Assembly: GCA_028829895.1 (NCBI GenBank)
Contig: CM054181.1
Span: forward strand, 112,683,860 to 112,747,859
DNA length: 64,000 nucleotides
From: Sinotaia quadrata
Lineage: Eukaryota; Mollusca; Gastropoda; Architaenioglossa; Viviparidae
Reading direction: 5' to 3'
The position numbers and the translations under genes are program-made. A model generated the notes under the pieces. The model did no database searches and was not told the origin of the DNA. It saw only the letters and a program-made list of their open reading frames with translations. Each line of letters starts with the position of its first letter. Position 1 is the first letter of the stretch. Shown here piece by piece: positions 40,596 to 53,139 of this stretch.

Positions 40596-42555
40596 TAGCA
40601 AGCTACAACCCACCAACTTATTTAAGATTCGAGCATACTGAACTTTGTTACTGGGGAGGTGAGGGGGGCTCTAATCTATTATTCTTGACTGTCATTCAAC
40701 TGTTCTAACCAACACGGTTGACCAGCCAGAAGGTATATTTGGGACTGGCCTATTACTAAGGCGGGTTAGTTAGGAACTGGAGGTATAACGGTGCGAATCA
40801 CCATCACCCAACAACACGTGACAATAACTACTACCACCACTACCATCGACAACACAAAACAGACTCTGTCTGCACGTGCACGGTCACGTCTGTCTTGACT
40901 ACTGCAACCAGTAGTCGCGTCCTCTTGCCTCCTTTCTTAATACACAACATGTGTAATATTATAAAGATAACTTTTTTCAGAAAACATCTGGACAGACACC
41001 ACGCTTTCCTTTCCAACGCCAATACCACCCTGTTACTACACATTACCTGCCGACCAGTCTCCTAAAATTAGAGCGTGATAGTAAAAGAAAGTAAGAACAA
41101 ACTCTTGCTCCGCAGTGCTATGCTGTTGTTCTGAAGGCGTCTATCAGCCCACACCTTGCTTCCGGCCAACAACCCACCAACATGAAAGGTTATTCTGATA
41201 AGTAGGTACACGAGGGTACAGCTCGAATACAGAGACAGTTGGGTAGGCCTGACTGTTCTAGCAATCATTCGCTTCTAAAGGCAATTATTCTTTTTAATTC
41301 GGAATAACCGGGGGAAGGAATCAGTTTGGAGAATGTTAACATTGACTTGTGAACTAAGCGTTTAACGCCAGGATGTAGCAAATGATGAGTAACCTGAACT
41401 ATGTCCTTCCGGTTTATGCGAATGCTCGTTCCCCAAAAAGATGAAGATCACCGAAGGATGAGAAGCAGGAGGAAACAATATAATTATTTTAAAATGTAAA
41501 AACGATTTTACGGAAATCTGTTTACCTAAACACCGTCAGAAAATATATTTTTTCCTACATAATAAAGAAAGCACGAGTTGATTTTTCTTAAATAGCAAAC
41601 AAATCATCCATTTGTCCTTATTTAAGGGATGATATTAAAATGTCCTTAGAACACAAATTGCAACATACTAATTATAATATTGGGGGGGGGGTGTGCAAGA
41701 AATGCTGATCCTACATTAAGAAAACTTCTCAAATGAAAGCAGCTGTGTGTGGTAATGCATACCTGTGAAAATTTTTAACTTATTTTCAGTTAGATTCATT
41801 TTCGTAGTTCTTTTAATCCACCAATGCCACCTCTTATTTTATCTATTTTATTTTATTTTCATCTTCCAATTCCTCTAATCTTCACATTTTCACTTTCCTC
41901 TAATGTCAAACCCCCCTCATCCTTTGCCTCTGATCTTCACACATCTTTTCTTCAAACTCCCAAACTCTGGAATCTGGAGTCTTCTTGTCGTCTAACCTCC
42001 TTCCTCTCTTTTTTCTTCTGACCTCAACACTCCCTTTTCCTCTACGCTCAATGCACGACCTTTAACCTCAACTCCTACATTTTCTTCTGTTCCTCTAATA
42101 TCCACACTCCACTTTTTCTCTAAACTCTGCATTCTCCTTTAATCTACATTTTTTAATGTAGCCTTCACTACTACTTTTCCGCTAACCTCCACACCCATCT
42201 TTCCCTCTACGCCCCGCCCCCCCCCCCCCCATCTTCCTTTCTAAATAAGTTCTTAACTTTCTTTTTCAGCATGTCCTCTACATCACCTTTACTCTTTATC
42301 CTTCACACCCACCACCAGATGATGAGTAATATTTCTTATCTCATTGAGGCTCAAGTCCAATTATTCTGGTGATACGTCCCATCAGTTTGCTTTGTGGTTC
42401 TGAAGTTCAGTCAGTGCTTGATAGCAAGCTTTTGTTTCTTATATTTATGTTATCTTATTGAGGTTTCACGTCTGTGTCCCACTCTCTGATTTCGCAGGCA
42501 AGTGCAAACATCCACAGAGCAATTTATATCTGCAAGGACAGACATGGTATGGTGC
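40596..42555. other. No gene seen; CT-rich segment
   Basis: The plus strand at 41800-42310 is pyrimidine-rich, with recurrent CTCTAATCTTCACA-like phrases and a C run near 42220. No gene is supported. Confidence 0.5.
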
Positions 42556-42559
42556 CTTG

Positions 42560-42900
42560 GGTGGAGATAATGAAAGCATGAGGGGGTGAAGGGACATTTT
42601 CTCTGCTTGTGCCCAGGCAGCGGCCAAGACCTATTTATTTCCAGTTAACCACCAAGGGATCATCAGTCTCATGGCCGGCAGAAGAAGGTACTCGATGTAT
42701 CACTACACCTGACATGACAAGATAGAAGAAGGTACCCGATGTATCACTACAACTGACAGGACAAGATACAGAACTCACGACCTTGAACTAAAGAGAAATG
42801 CAGGAATGCGTGGAACTATTTCAGCACCGGTGAGAGGGGTTCGAACTCAAGTTGCTTTGAGTGAAAGGCTGTTGCCCTATCTTCTCCAAACCGCTTCCTG
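42560..42900 (-). mobile_element. Possible tRNA-derived SINE fragment
   Basis: On the minus strand GAGTTCGAACCCCTCTCACC resembles the T-arm and 3' acceptor side of a tRNA (pol III B box GTTCGAACCCC). It is followed by a body with AAGGTCGTGAGTTC and a ~50-bp duplication around GTGATACATCGGGTACCTTC. The A-box side is poor. A SINE is the best guess; a decayed tRNA pseudogene is the alternative. Confidence 0.3.
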
Positions 42901-43265
42901 TTCCTTTCCCTCCGATGCCATCAGCTGGTGAACAGAGATCAAACTTTAATATAACACGCCATTACACCGTCTCTTTCAACCAAGCCAGCATTGTATTTTA
43001 TTTCTTTTCGTGTGTAGACACCAACCTCAAATAACACTTCCGTTCTTTTATTGTTTTAAAACTGTATTTATTTCTCACTTTCAATTTTGCAGCACCAAAT
43101 GTATGTTGTTATATCTGTCTACCCGTACGACTGTAATTGCATAAAAACAAAACATCAGATAAGGCACAGAAGCAATGTAAAGGACAGATAACGTCACTGC
43201 TGGATATGGTTTTTGATTGAGTGTAGGGGGCGCTTCCGGCTTCCGCCGCTTTCGCGCTTCTGAAT

Positions 43266-43315
43266 ATGGTGTTGGTCGATTTTGATAATAATCCTATTGG
43301 GGACGTCGGTGCAAG
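43266..43315 (+). CDS. Possible first coding exon, unrecognised
   Basis: A 43-codon frame starts at ATG 43266 just downstream of a short CpG-rich patch (GCGCTTCCGGCTTCCGCCGC) and begins MVLVDFDNNPIGDVGARWKV. Two donors are possible: GCAAG|GTGGAA at 43315, or TCA|GTAAAG at 43333. Ending at 43315 leaves two bases (AG) that would join the A at the acceptor at 44201 as an Arg codon and enter the open frame there. If unspliced, the frame ends at TGA 43395-43397. The protein is not recognised. Confidence 0.25.
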
Positions 43316-43397
43316 GTGGAAGGTCGTGAACCGAAATACGTCAGTAAAGTTTAAAGGTCAAAGAAAGAGAGTTAACCATCAGATATATGTTCTTTGA

Positions 43398-44196
43398 TAG
43401 TCGAAAGGGCTTGTCATGTATAATCTAGTTCATTTCTAAGTTGTTATCGTCATGCTCTGCTTTGTCTCAATGCAGAGCTCATTTAGTAACCTACACCATG
43501 GGTGGGGTGGGAGAGGGGAGAGGAGTGGCAAAAGGGTTCAGGTTCAGACGACGGTTCTGGGGAGTGGTGATATCTTGTTTGTTAACACTGTTATTTCTCA
43601 ATTTTAGATTGATCATGCAAAGATTTATCATTTATCTGAGGTCCTTTAATGCACTTAAGAAAACGTTCATTTAAACAATTCGATTGTATACAGATGATTT
43701 ACATTTAGTCTATAAAGCGAAAGATAGAGTGAATAATGGTGAAGAATTAATAAAAACATGACGATGATGGTGGTGGTGGTTTTCTGTTATTGTTGTTGCT
43801 GCTGCTGCTGCTGCTGATGATGATAAATCATGTTGCCAAGAAGTATTAGTTTGCAGTGTGAATAAAACTATAAAACAGAAAAGCCGCCAGGAGATATAAT
43901 TTAATTTTTACTTTACAGCTTATTGTGCTTGGACAGCTCCATATCCTTCATTCCAAAGAAAACATTTTTTTTTAAATCAACAGCACAATTAATAATAAGG
44001 CGGTCAGAGCTAACATTGTGACATTTCCAAATTAAGTCAAGTTAACTGAAAGCCTGTTTCCGCTTTCGCATGATTGGATTTTAACCTTAAGGCATGCATT
44101 TTTTTTTTGTTTAAAAGTTACTATTTTCTTCGATTGACTTCAACCTTAAGTCATGCATAGCTATTATTTAAAATTTAATGTTTTCTTTGATTGATT
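43398..44196. other. No gene seen; (GCT)n tract and a duplication
   Basis: (GCT)n is at about 43796-43820. At 44070-44200 a ~80-bp segment with TTAACCTTAAGGCATGCATT is duplicated. If the flanking exon candidates are real this is their intron. Confidence 0.4.
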
Positions 44197-44200
44197 TCAG

Positions 44201-44549
44201 ACATGTTCAGTGGAACAAAAACCACTTTGCCATGCGTACAATCTACTGTCTCACGAACGCTTACGCCCAAGACTTCGTTTTATCTGCTGTAATGGGGCGT
44301 TGTCCCTGTGTAGGGTGGCCCCCAGTGGGACAGATTTATGCGCTGAAAGGGAGACATATAGTGCCTTTGGTGTATAGAATGACAGTTGTTGTTTGGGGTT
44401 TGTATTGGTTTTCTAGCCGAAATTTTGTAATGGATTTTCTTGGTTCAATTTATCCCGTGCAGAGGCTGACCAACGGGCCCATTCTTTCCGATTTTCAACT
44501 GCAGAGGGATTTTTTTTATCACGCCTTGAGCGCACGGAACCCGATTTAA
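44201..44549 (+). CDS. Possible second exon, unrecognised
   Basis: The acceptor TTTCTTTGATTGATTTCAG precedes a stretch of higher GC content than its flanks. In one frame it is open to TAA at 44547-44549, reading HVQWNKNHFAMRTIYCLTNA then YAQDFVLSAVMGRCP. In another it is open to 44377, reading TCSVEQKPLCHAYNLLSHER. Both frames can be joined to a donor of the candidate first exon (43315 for the first, 43333 for the second), so the correct frame cannot be chosen by eye. The second half of the long frame is rich in Trp/Phe and less convincing. No family is recognised. Confidence 0.22.
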
Positions 44550-44689
44550 CTACTTTATAAAACTTGTATCAAATACTCATTTTCCATTGGAATGAAACGG
44601 ATGGGATGTGGCCAAGGAATACAAAGCAATGTTATTAGAAGCACTATGAAACAGGTATATACTCAGATTTTCACTCACATAAACACAGA

Positions 44690-44958
44690 CACACGAACTG
44701 ATAAATACACAGACACATACACTCACATATGCACAGACACATACACTCACATATGCACAGACACATACACTCACATATGCACAGACACATACACTCACAT
44801 ATGCACAGACACATACACTCACATATGCACAGACACATACACTCACATATGCACAGACACATACACTCACATATGCACAGACACATACACTCGCATATAC
44901 ACAAACACATGCACTCACATATGCACAGACACATACACTCACATATGCACAGACAGTT
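44690..44958. repeat. 24-bp minisatellite, about 11 copies
   Basis: The unit is ACACATACACTCACATATGC followed by ACAG, nearly perfect. It is probably derived from a CA microsatellite. Three open frames across it (including a 149-codon frame) follow from the period being a multiple of three. Confidence 0.95.
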
Positions 44959-45454
44959 TTATTGATTCAGTACTCTCGCATGCTGCATGTTGCATATTCA
45001 TTCATCAGGGGTGTAAAGGACTCATTCATTTTGGAAGATAAATTACTGGTATAGTCTGAACAATCATCTGTTCGTAATGTACTTTCAGACAGGTATCATT
45101 GTCATTGTAGCAGTGTACATTCGTTGCTATTCGTTGATAAGGTAGGTGTAACTAGGGAGAGAGCCTTTGTCTGATCGCAATTACCTGTTGTTTCACACCT
45201 CTAGTGGAGAGAGCCTAGACTGACTAGTAAGAGGAGAGGTCACGAGAGTCGCCCACTATGGCATCTCTTTGTTGATTCAAACAGTCCAAATAGACGACCC
45301 TAGATGACATCCACGAACATGTTTGGGAAATTATAGACATGTGGGGGGGGGGGGGAGTAGCTATTAATCCTAGAATCGTGTAGGTTTAATTAAACTATGT
45401 AATTCAGGCTAGGCTTTCGGCTGACACTAACGGACCTCAATTGCGTTACCGAGA

Positions 45455-45775
45455 GCAGGTATATTGGCTTGACATGTTTTATTAAGTAGAATGTTTTAAG
45501 AGCGGGTATATTAGCTTGACATGTTTTATTAAGTAGAATGTTTTAAGAGCAGGTATTGGCTTGACATGTTTTATTAAGTAGAATATTTTAAGAGCAGGTA
45601 TTGGCTTGACGTTTTATTAAGTAGAATGTTTTAAGAGCAGGTATTGGCTTGACATGTTTTATTAAGTAGAATGTTTTAAGAGCAGGTATTGGCTTGACAT
45701 GTTTTATTAAGTAGAATGTTTTAAGAGCAATTATTGGTTTTACATGTTTTATTAGGTAGAATGTTTTAAAACCTT
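45455..45775. repeat. ~45-bp minisatellite, about 7 copies
   Basis: The unit includes GGCTTGACATGTTTTATTAA and GTAGAATGTTTTAAGAGC. Spacing varies between about 42 and 47 because of small deletions. Confidence 0.9.
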
Positions 45776-45844
45776 GCCATTTTTAATTCCTTATTTATAA
45801 TTATTTGTATGCATGAACGCTAATGTTAAGTGTTTTGATACAGA

Positions 45845-46553
45845 GATGCTTTGTGTGGCATTAGCGAGTAGCCTGTTAGGAAAGTTGCATTGCTTTGTGT
45901 GACATTAGCGAGTAGCCTGTTAGGGAATTTATATTGCTTTGTAGTGGCATTAGCGAGTAGCCTGTTAGGGAAGTTACATTGTTTTGTGTGACATTAGCGA
46001 GTAGCCTGTTAGGGAATTTACATTGTTTTGTGTGACATTAGCGAGTAGCCTGTTAGGGAATTTATATTGCTTTGTAGTGGCATTAGCGAGTAGCCTGTTA
46101 GGGAAGTTACATTGTTTTGTGTGACATTAGCGAGTAGCCTGTTAGGGGAATTTACATTGTTTTGTGTGACCTTAGCGAGTAGCCTGTTAGGGAATTTACA
46201 TTGTTTTGTGTGACATTAGCGAGTAGCCTGTTAGGGAAGTTACATTGTTTTGTGCGACATTAGCGAGTAGCCTGTTAGTGAAATTACATTGTTTTGTGTG
46301 ACATTAGCGAGTAGCCTGTTAGGGAAGTTACATTGTTTTGTGTGACATTAGCGAGTAGCCTGTTAGGGAAGTTACATTGTTTTGTGTGACATTAGCGAGT
46401 AGCCTGTTAGGGAAATTACATTGTTTTGTGTGACATTAGCGAGTAGCCTGTTAGGGAAGTTACATTGTTTTGTGTGACATTAGCGAGTAGCCTGTTAGGG
46501 AAGTTACATTGTTTTGTGTGACATTAGCGAGTAGCCTGTTAGGGAAATTACAC
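45845..46553. repeat. 44-bp minisatellite, about 16 copies
   Basis: The unit includes GTGTGACATTAGCGAGTAGC and CTGTTAGGGAAGTTACATTG. Variants (GTAGTGGCATTAG, GGGAATTTA, GGGAAATTA) recur in blocks, showing unequal exchange of multi-unit segments. It is the longest minisatellite in the window by copy number apart from the 58.2-kb array. Confidence 0.95.
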
Positions 46554-48600
46554 TGCACACGAGATAGAGCGCGATTTCTTCTTTGTATACTGTGAACACT
46601 AATTTCGTAAATAACGTATTTCCTTATCCCTACACGTAAAGGAATATTAAAGCTGAGGACCGTTACTATAAGTTGTAGTGATGAATTGTTTAAGTATGTA
46701 GGAAGTTGATTTGACAGTCGTCATTGTATGACAACTGATGATGTTGACTGATTATGCTGTAATCCGTAATTATTACTGATGCTTTTGAGTTTTGACTATA
46801 AAGTTGGATATAATATTACGTTAACACTTGTTTGATTGGAATGCAACACTGACAAAGAAGTGAAATTATTATTGATTTTGTAGAGTAGTGATATTGTAAG
46901 AACTATTTATAGCTCTCACTGTTGCCACAAAGAATGTAAATGATGATTAAACGGTTGGATTACAAGGATTGTTATTTATCCTTTTGTCACGATGAGGGCG
47001 TGGTCTGAGACCTGGATGCCTAGTTCATCGAGAGTAGCATCAGTGCATAGCTCAAAACTAGGGGAGACCACCCAAGACTATCGTCAGGCAAACTCTGGCT
47101 CAAGAATATTATTAAATTATTTTATCTTTCTCCACATCTTGGTTAATCCTTTGAACGACCGATAAGTGGACTGATTGGAGCTTGATTGGTTGTTAAATAA
47201 ATAAGCGGAGAAGATAATTTTTGTAATCCCAAAGGCAACGTTAATTAGTCTTCTCATCAATGTGTTAAGTTGAATAATTTTCCCCACTAGATTATTGCAA
47301 AGGGAGTTAACAAAGTGAAAGAGTAGGCTAAACCCCGGGGCTGTTTGTTAGTATTGATATTTTACTACAACGGCTAAAATGTCGATAATTAATACTATAA
47401 CAGGGTCATGTACAACCCCCACGTAACAAGGAGAGTATTGCAGTGGCATATGAAAAGTAAGTATCTAGAGTCTAAAAAACATTTAGGTTACAAGTGATAA
47501 CTAAGAGATTCGCATAACTACTACTGCTGTCTATATCTGAGATAGTCGTTCGCCAAAAGGAAGATCTACCAACTAGAAAACAGCAAGTGTAATCTGTCTT
47601 CTTTTTTGTAACAGTAAATAAATTAATAATATGGCCGTGCGATAGATTCCGTATGTGTGTGAATGAAAAGCAAATGTACTAAATCTCTAAAGTCTAAACT
47701 CTAAAACGATCGAATTCATAATCTCTTTTCTCTTTTCGTTTCTAGCGATTAACATTGTCTTATTACCACTTACACAGTAACTTCCCCTTCTTTTTATCCT
47801 GCACTCTACTTAGCGCAATTCTTGCTAGTATGACGTATACAAAATCACCTCGTGATAATTCACCACCTCTAATAAAGGAGGATATTTTCGCTCATTCGAC
47901 ATCCGGGTCTTTCTTCTCTTGCATGGTAACAATCCCTAATTAAATGAGTTTCTATGAACATGCACAAATTAGCAGAAAACAAAACACAGCTCATGAAATG
48001 CAGCCTGATATTGCAAGCGAAGAATTTTAACTATTGCAAGAAATACATGCTTCGCCATTGACCAGCTTTGAAATTGCACTGACTATAAATACACATTGCA
48101 ATGGCGGGCGATGAAGAGATGTTTCATTAAACCGGATATTATCGTTAAATGGTACTAATTTGTTAAGGCCTTGGTCTCCTACGACAGTGTTACGAAATTA
48201 ACACATACATTTATGATGTGTGAGTGTGTATGTATGATGCTATAATGTTAGAAAACTAGACATCAGCTATGCTGAATAATACTTTGATATGTGTGTGCGT
48301 GTGTATGTGTAGGCGTGTTTGTGAGAGAGAGAGACTGCAGAGTCTGGAAACTAATACAACAGCTATGTTGTATAATATTTTGATACAATTATGTATTTGA
48401 ATTATAAGTTTCTGCGACGAACCTATACAGCGACAAAAATAATATAATGAATTTTGTGAGGTGGGGATTGGGTGGGAGTCTAAAATAATCGCTCTTGTGC
48501 ATGGTACCGGAAGTGGAGGTGATGTAGGTAACAAAATAAACGATGCAGCAAAAGAGTGAAGGGTACTGAAAAAACTAATATTTTTTTTAATGTACATACT
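46554..48600. other. No gene seen
   Basis: Unique-looking AT-rich DNA. A GC-shifted patch at about 46985-47110 has no coding frame I can support. Confidence 0.5.
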
Positions 48601-48644
48601 AAGCGGATACTCTGCACGTACGCACGCATGCACGCACGCATGCC

Positions 48645-48645
48645 G

Positions 48646-48682
<37 letters not shown>

Positions 48683-48709
48683 TCACGCGCGCGCACACGC
48701 ACGCACATG

Positions 48710-48759
<50 letters not shown>
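48645..48759. repeat. Two (CA)n tracts with a CG-rich alternating purine-pyrimidine centre
   Basis: (CA)n at 48649-48680 and 48717-48758 flank CGCGCGCACACGCACGCACA, making about 110 bp of nearly unbroken alternating purine-pyrimidine sequence. Confidence 0.95.
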
Positions 48760-48762
<3 letters not shown>

Positions 48763-50275
48763 CTTTCGATAACCGCATATTAAAAGGCCTTGTTCTAAAA
48801 TCGTCTTTCTGTCTAGCGGGCATTTTCCATCTAACGGCACACCTCAATTCCCGTGCATGTCAGGATAAATGAGTGTCTGCCGGACATTAATCCGAGATGC
48901 AAAAGACAGAATCAATTCCTAGATGACGTCAGTTTGTTTCAGTGATTCCAGAATGTCATTAGCATGAACACAGGTAAACGTGATACTCTAGAATAATCTC
49001 AAATTACAAAAAGATTTTAGTTGTTGCAGGTGCATACAGACACCCCACCCCACCCCCAAGATTAGCAAGTACACAGGTAATCAAGAGTCTCAATAGATAC
49101 AGAGATATTTTTAGAAGGAAGTTACGCATCGGTATAAAGGATTGTGACAATCAAACAAAAAATAAAGTACGTGCGTGGGTGTATGGGGAGAGGGAGTTCA
49201 GGGGAGATAGCGCCACAACACGTCACGAGTTTTGTGGAAAAAATCTCTAAATTTGTGAGTTCACTTTTCGAGTCGTCTCTGAACAGATCTAAAGAATTTA
49301 CGAAAGGTCTCAGGATTTGCAGATTGTAATGCGCTAAAATCCTCATATAATCCTGCTAAAAATCCTGTCACGTCTTTGCCAGACTTTCACTACCTAGTTG
49401 GTCTAGTTATATATTATCGTCAGTAATGCGTGCGAGATTTTCACTCATCTGTGAAATGGACAATGAATATCTAAATTTTAAAAGCATGCAAGATCACTCT
49501 CTTGGTCCCAGACATTAGCCAGTAAGGTGGAAAAGATTAGCCTCTCAATGTAAAGAGCGCGCATCCTCACAGTCTTGGCTGCTAAGCCATTAATTAATCA
49601 CCGGAATGTATCCGGCAGCACAGAACAGCAAAGATGGAGTCCAAAGAGTGCTCATGAACACTGAGACGTTTAGCGGTTCACGTTTACGGATGCAGGCCTA
49701 TACATGACAAATTACATTAAATATTAATTCACCACAGCAGGAGTAGTCTAGGATGAAAAGAATTACAATATTCGTTTCTCAACTTAAAAGCAACAAGCAG
49801 CACTCAAGTGGCATGATTTCATTGACTTAGATCTAAAGAAGTGCACAGTAAGAAAAAGTGTACAAGCGTCTCAGCCCTTGCGTTTTGCAATATATAAGGA
49901 ATCCTTGGGTGTTTTTCCCCCTTCGTATGTCGATGCAAAGAGTAGAGAACTCTCATGCATGTGTTTCAATTCTTTTTAAGAGACTGTAGGCCTATAAAGA
50001 AAAAATGGGAGAGGGCATGGGTTAGTAGATCTGGGACAAACAATATTTTTAAAATACCCATAGCTAAAATAAATAATAAATACTTTATTACAGATAGATA
50101 TATATATAGTATTTACTTTGTGTTATTCTTTTGATATTCGTAGAATTTATTGTTTTCTTTTTGTTACCGTTAATATTATTGTTTATCTAAGAAGAAGTGG
50201 TAGTATTTAATAAATAAATAAGTATTGAACTAAATCAAGTGTTTGATTATTATGTGTGTAAATGAGTATGTATGC

Positions 50276-50312
<37 letters not shown>

Positions 50313-51240
50313 TTGTGTGTTGGGTTGGATGTTTGTTTATGTGTGCGAGAGGGGGGTAGGGGGAGGTAATATTGCATAAAGGCAGTAAATCTGCTAGCAC
50401 AGACGCACAACCAAAAACGAAAATGTAATCCTCAACCTTCAAGCACTTAGCAGTTCACTAGACTTCTTGAGCAAGTTTGGCCTTCCTCGAGTCACACCTC
50501 TGCAACTCGGTGCATAGAGCGAAATTTACTGTTGCAATATTTATATATATATATTGAAATGGGGGGGGGGTAAGATTATGTTAGTATGACCAAATTAATG
50601 ACGACCCAAGAATATCGGGATAGTGATACGATTGATATTAATAGAGCTTATGCTTGATGACTATATGTAATGTCGAAAAAGTCTGGACGGGGTCGGGTGG
50701 AGAACAGGGAGTCCAGATGGTTTACGATCTCGTAGAGAATAAAAGAAAACGAAAACAGCACCAAAACAAAAAACAAAAAAAAAACACGTCGCGAGTTACT
50801 ACGTGATCTAAATATTCGCGTCCGCCGTGGTAGGTTTCTTCCCCTTAAGACCAAAATAGAAGCTGTTAATTTGCATGCTTACAACCGAGCCAGTGGAGGT
50901 GTCGAGAGACAAACTGGAATGCGAGCGAGCGCATGTGCGTGTATATGAAAGAGAGAGAGAGAAAGAGGGAGGGTATGGGGGTGGGGGGAGCACTTTAGCG
51001 AAATGCAAAAAAGAATAGTAGTTTTGAAAATCAGTAACTGTAATCGTCAGTGCAACTGATCAAGCGTTATCTTTATACGCCAACATTCGTGTACCATACT
51101 GAGCGATAGATTGACTGGGTTTGTTTGGTTTTTTTATTTTTGCATGAAGCATATCCCTAAGGATGAGAGCCTCATAATATTTAGGCTTGAGAAAAGCAAT
51201 AGTGTTTCTATAGCTCACTGAAACATGCGCACAATTCTGT
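48760..51240. other. No gene seen; GT/GA tract
   Basis: A GT then GA tract lies at 50270-50312, a TA tract near 50540 and a GA-rich tract near 50950. Open frames at 48256-48840 (minus) and others are repeat-driven or lack motifs. Confidence 0.5.
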
Positions 51241-51242
51241 TT

Positions 51243-51430
51243 TTAAACCAAATGACTTGATCAAGAGGCCTCACACTACACCCCCTTCCCTCTTCCTAGG
51301 TCCCTTGTCTTTAAACCGAATGTCTTGTTGATCAGGAGGCCTCACACTACACCCCCTTCCCTCTCCCTAGGTCCCTTGTCTTTAAACCGAATGGCTTGTT
51401 GATCAGGAGGCCTCACACTACACTCCCTCC
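51243..51430. repeat. ~70-bp tandem repeat, about 2.7 copies
   Basis: TTAAACCGAATGTCTTGTTG and GATCAGGAGGCCTCACACTA recur at 51243, 51311 and 51382, each with a pyrimidine-rich CCCCCTTCCCTC segment. Confidence 0.88.
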
Positions 51431-52205
51431 GGCTCCACATATTGGGAATCCCACTCCAGGTTTTGACACAGAACTTTAAATGAACTGAACAGAGAGCTTT
51501 CGAGTGCAGATCGTCTGGTGGTACGGCAAGTGGATCAGATTTGTCTATTTAAAGCGGCCTTGTATCGTAAAATAATCGAAATGTGAGAATTGGAGTTTGG
51601 AAAAGAGGAGAAAGAAAGAGAGATGCGACCCTGATGTTAAGTGCTTGGTCTTGCGATGAAAAAAATAAATTCATAAAAAGTTTTAGAGTGGTGTGATTGA
51701 ATTATTAATTACACAAAGTGGATTTTTTCTTTCTTTCTTAGTAATTTTCCAAACAGTGCATGTAGCGATGTCTTCAATGATTGAGAGAGCAGTGATGCGT
51801 TATAGCATCTAACAAGCTTTTTTTTTTTTTTTCAGAAATTTTTTTTTTAATTTTCCTGCTTTTACATCTGTTTCTGTTAGGGATGGTTATTTGACAACAA
51901 TACACTATGACGCGATTAACAGCAAGAACATGTCATTCTCTGCATCGATATCGCTGACTTGTCAAAACATAATTAAATGTAAGAATCACAATGTGAAGAA
52001 TAATGTAACTAGAAGTGCTGTAATCGTGTCCAAAGATGTACACGCCCTCACACCCGACTCCCGCTGTCGGGAAAATATAATTTCGTGCGCTTACATGTAA
52101 CTACAGAAGCATTTCTTCCAAATTCGCCTGTAGTGAAAAGTGAATTGTTCTTAAGACATCCAGGATGTCCACATATTTGTCAAGGAAATAGGAAATTGTT
52201 ATAGA
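51431..52205. other. No gene seen
   Basis: AT-rich DNA with poly-T runs near 51820-51850. A 69-codon plus frame at 51891-52100 has no motif. Confidence 0.5.
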
Positions 52206-52226
52206 TAGAATGACAGACAGACAGAC

Positions 52227-52305
<79 letters not shown>

Positions 52306-52312
52306 AAGATAG
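52206..52312. repeat. (GATA)n microsatellite
   Basis: About 25 GATA units preceded by four GACA units. The apparent IYLS repeat protein on the minus strand is an artefact. Confidence 0.97.
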
Positions 52313-52574
52313 AGTCCCTACATCCATCCATCTACCTAATAACAAATGAAAATACAAAAATAAATCAAGTGAAGCCTTATCGCTGTTGACAATTGTCATA
52401 TTCTAACCACCACTACTTTTATAATTAATTTTTTTTAATAGCTGAAACTACTAGCGTTAAGTATCTCTCATCACAATTAGCTTGCGTAATCCAAATATGG
52501 TAGAAACCAAAATTGAAACTCATGTTCTGACCTCAGTGTCGGGTTATACCAGCATACTGGTGCATGCATGATCT

Positions 52575-53139
52575 ATCAACATAACTATTTCTCTGAAACT
52601 CTGCTCTCATTTCTGTGATGATACACATGAACTTGGTTATGTATTTATGTTGTTGACTGTTTATGTCTATGCTAGTACTGAACAATTGTCCAGCATTAAT
52701 TGAACATTGTTGTGAAATGATGTAAATGTCAACGCTCTATTGATTATATATTCAATGTTGTATATTTGATTGTTGATTTAATAAATTTATTGTTAAATTT
52801 ATTGATTTTCTTATACATATTGATAAACATATATTGGAGAAGAAAGTGGGTGGGGTTGTGGGCTCGCTATATATATTTTAAAATACGGATTTATCTTCTC
52901 CTTTGCTAAGAAGTTTTCCACCTACGGAAATATTGTGTGACGGTAAATGTTTGTCTTTAATGTTGTGAAAGAGAAAACGTTTACAGCGCCTGCATATCCG
53001 CCAAGTGAGAGAGACGAGTGGTGTCTTCAGGAGAATTATTAATAACATGAATTAAGATTCTCGTCACTTGTAATTAGTTATGGGTGATTAATTAATAATA
53101 ATAATAATAACCATTAACTAGGTGGCGTTAGCGCCACAA
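52575..53139 (+). mobile_element. Dispersed repeat family, copy C (left-truncated)
   Basis: It matches the right-hand ~570 bp of copies A and B. Anchors are ATTTCTCTGAAACTCTGCTC, GTTGATTTAATAAATTTATT, TTTTCCACCTACGGAAAT, CCGCCAAGTGAGAG and the end GTGGCG-TTAG-CGCCAC-AA, here a perfect 6-bp stem with a 4-nt loop. The left part of the family (the CCTTGGGCACTC end) is absent. Confidence 0.82.

Noticed and set aside
44592..45041. 149-codon plus frame with Thr/His/Cys repeats
   Set aside because: It is the 24-bp minisatellite read in one of three open frames.
48256..48840. 194-codon minus frame
   Set aside because: Its length comes from reading through CA/CG microsatellites (Cys/Val/Arg runs); the remainder has no motif.
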